This document shows positions 14,312 through 15,224 of a stretch of DNA of 15,224 nt, piece by piece; the first letter of the stretch is position 1; every line of letters starts with the position of its first letter. Location of the stretch: NCBI GenBank assembly GCA_002422845.1, contig DITM01000031.1, positions 1 to 15,224 on the forward strand, in the 5' to 3' direction. This DNA is from Candidatus Paracaedibacteraceae bacterium UBA6184 (lineage in GTDB: Bacteria > Pseudomonadota > Alphaproteobacteria > UBA6184). A model generated the notes under the pieces. That model saw nothing but the letters and a program-made list of their open reading frames with translations. It was not told where the DNA came from and did not search any database. The position numbers and the translations under genes are program-made.

Positions 14312-14485
14312 ATGAAACATACACTTCAATCATTGCTAATCACAACCGTACTGACCTTACCCACCGCCTTTGGTTCAGAATTTGATGCTCCCTTGGTACC
14401 TGTTGATCAGTCAAAAACTAGGGTCGCTGTAATATCTAAATCGAATCACACTGCTTCTACACAAGCGTCTTGTGGGGGTGATTAA
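14312..14485 (+). CDS. Signal-peptide segment of an exported repeat protein, cut off by frameshift
   Basis: The ATG at 14312, with AGGA eight bases upstream and a promoter in front, opens a frame of 57 residues. It starts with a clear signal peptide (MKHTLQSLLITTVLTLPTAF, cleavage near GSE) and continues through a Ser/Thr-rich mature start to SCGGD, where TAA ends it. The body of the protein continues in the next frame from the run of five G at 14474-14478. Dropping one G would fuse the two parts into one exported protein of about 280 residues. The original gene is therefore probably 14312-15155. This may be a real mutation, a sequencing error, or, less likely with so short a run, slippage. 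Confidence 0.6.
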   Translation: MKHTLQSLLITTVLTLPTAFGSEFDAPLVPVDQSKTRVAVISKSNHTASTQASCGGD

Positions 14486-15155
14486 GGCAAGCACTCTTTT
14501 TGATAAGGATCTGAATTCATTATGGGATCAACACCCAACGATGACAACTGATGAATACACAGCTCTCGCTGCTACGATTAACAACAATTCAACATACTCT
14601 AACGATGAAAAAAACCTACTAAAAGGTCTATTACCCAATGCAACACCCACTGAGATTCGATTGGCCGCACGCATATTAAGCACGTTTGGATCGATCTATC
14701 CTCAAAGATCTAATGAACGTGCCAAACATCATACAAAAGCTGCTAAACTTTTTGAACAAGCAGCTAATCATAAAAACATAACACCAAATGAGATTCTTAT
14801 TGCTGCATATGAACTCGGTGTTCTTGGATATAAATATCCAGAAAGATCTGATGAACGTACTAACTATCATGACAGAGCTGCAGGGCTCTATGAACAATTT
14901 GCAAATCGTCATGGCGCTACACCAAGAGAGATTCAACTGACATCACTTAAATTACGAAATCTTGGATTTAGCCATCCTGAAGGATCTGAAGAACGCACCA
15001 ATTATCATGACAAAGCTGCTAAGCTTATTGAACAAACTGCTAATCATAAAGATGCAAAAACCCATCATATTTTTCCGGCAACATATGAATTAAAAGCTCT
15101 TGGATCTAAATATTCTGACAGAGCATCAGAGTTATTTAAGAAACTTGGATTTTAA
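14472..15155 (+). CDS. Helical 46-residue repeat protein body (frameshifted from its signal peptide)
   Basis: The frame runs 227 codons from a GTG in the G-run. No good ribosome binding site precedes that GTG, nor the alternatives GTG 14478 and ATG 14541. It contains three copies and one partial copy of a 46-residue, 138-bp unit (GAGATTC marker at 14652, 14790 and 14928). The consensus is about ATPxEIxLAAxxLxxLGxxYPExSxERxNYHDKAAKLxEQxANHKx. The units look alpha-helical, like TPR or Sel1 repeats, and are rich in Asn, His and Ala. It has no signal peptide of its own; the upstream frame 14312-14485 supplies one if a single G is removed. Function is unknown; an exported host-interaction role is only a guess. 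The protein ends in LFKKLGF, so it looks complete at the 3' end. Confidence 0.65.
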   Translation: MGVIKASTLFDKDLNSLWDQHPTMTTDEYTALAATINNNSTYSNDEKNLLKGLLPNATPTEIRLAARILSTFGSIYPQRSNERAKHHTKAAKLFEQAANHKNITPNEILIAAYELGVLGYKYPERSDERTNYHDRAAGLYEQFANRHGATPREIQLTSLKLRNLGFSHPEGSEERTNYHDKAAKLIEQTANHKDAKTHHIFPATYELKALGSKYSDRASELFKKLGF

Positions 15156-15172
15156 TTAAACATACATTGTTC

Positions 15173-15200
15173 TTGACACTTCAAAAACACTTTGTAGAAT
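15173..15200 (+). promoter_or_regulatory. Sigma70-type promoter at the right edge
   Basis: TTGACA (15173-15178) is followed after 16 bp by TAGAAT (15195-15200). No start codon is reached before the window ends, so the gene it serves lies to the right. The 69 bases after the repeat-protein gene hold nothing else that I can see. Confidence 0.5.
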
Positions 15201-15224
15201 AATAACTAGAATTGCGAAAAAGCT

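Noticed and set aside
1..15224. CRISPR arrays, rRNA or tRNA genes
   Set aside because: The only regular repeats are in-frame coding repeats or the 14-bp pair. No spaced short repeats, cloverleaf or rRNA-like segment was seen.

Overview
The window looks like chromosomal DNA of an alphaproteobacterium. The markers are a CtrA-type cell-cycle regulator, a PopZ/DUF2497 polar-organising protein directly behind tolC, and a full consensus CtrA box. The base composition is moderately AT-rich, and the accessory genes include a BspA-like leucine-rich-repeat protein, helical repeat proteins, an IS remnant, a toxin-antitoxin pair and an orphan immunity-type gene. That mix suggests a host-associated lineage, possibly Holosporales-like. 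The order is an inference from gene content; no ribosomal RNA or other taxonomic marker is present.

Layout. (1) Positions 1-1781, plus strand: the 3' part of a large Thr/Leu-rich repeat protein with near-identical tandem DNA repeats. (2) Positions 1782-3530: an accessory patch with a heavily damaged IS5-type transposase, a yefM-yoeB type II toxin-antitoxin pair with its own promoter, and an Imm11/DUF1629-like gene. (3) Positions 3600-9482, minus strand: a tightly packed run transcribed in the order znuA-like, nadK, accA, miaA, mreB, mreC, mreD. It combines metal binding, NADP supply, fatty-acid synthesis, tRNA modification and the rod-shape system, with a good sigma70-type promoter in front of the znuA-like gene. 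(4) Positions 9624-10799, minus strand: a degenerate SppA-like protein that has lost its catalytic motifs. It is preceded by a region with nested inverted repeats. (5) Positions 11039-13953, minus strand: tolC and popZ form an operon, followed by ctrA with its own promoter. The CtrA box sits at the -35 position of that promoter, which suggests autoregulation. (6) Positions 13954-15224: an intergenic stretch of gene debris and short repeats, then a plus-strand gene for an exported protein with 46-residue repeats. The signal-peptide part of this gene is out of frame with the body by one G. A strong promoter at the right edge points to a gene beyond the window.

The core genes are ordinary and intact. 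The parts that merit attention are the catalytically dead SppA-like protein, the ZnuA-like protein lacking two usual histidine ligands, the CtrA box, the mosaic repeat protein and the frameshifted exported repeat protein. I see no convincing wholly new multi-gene system.
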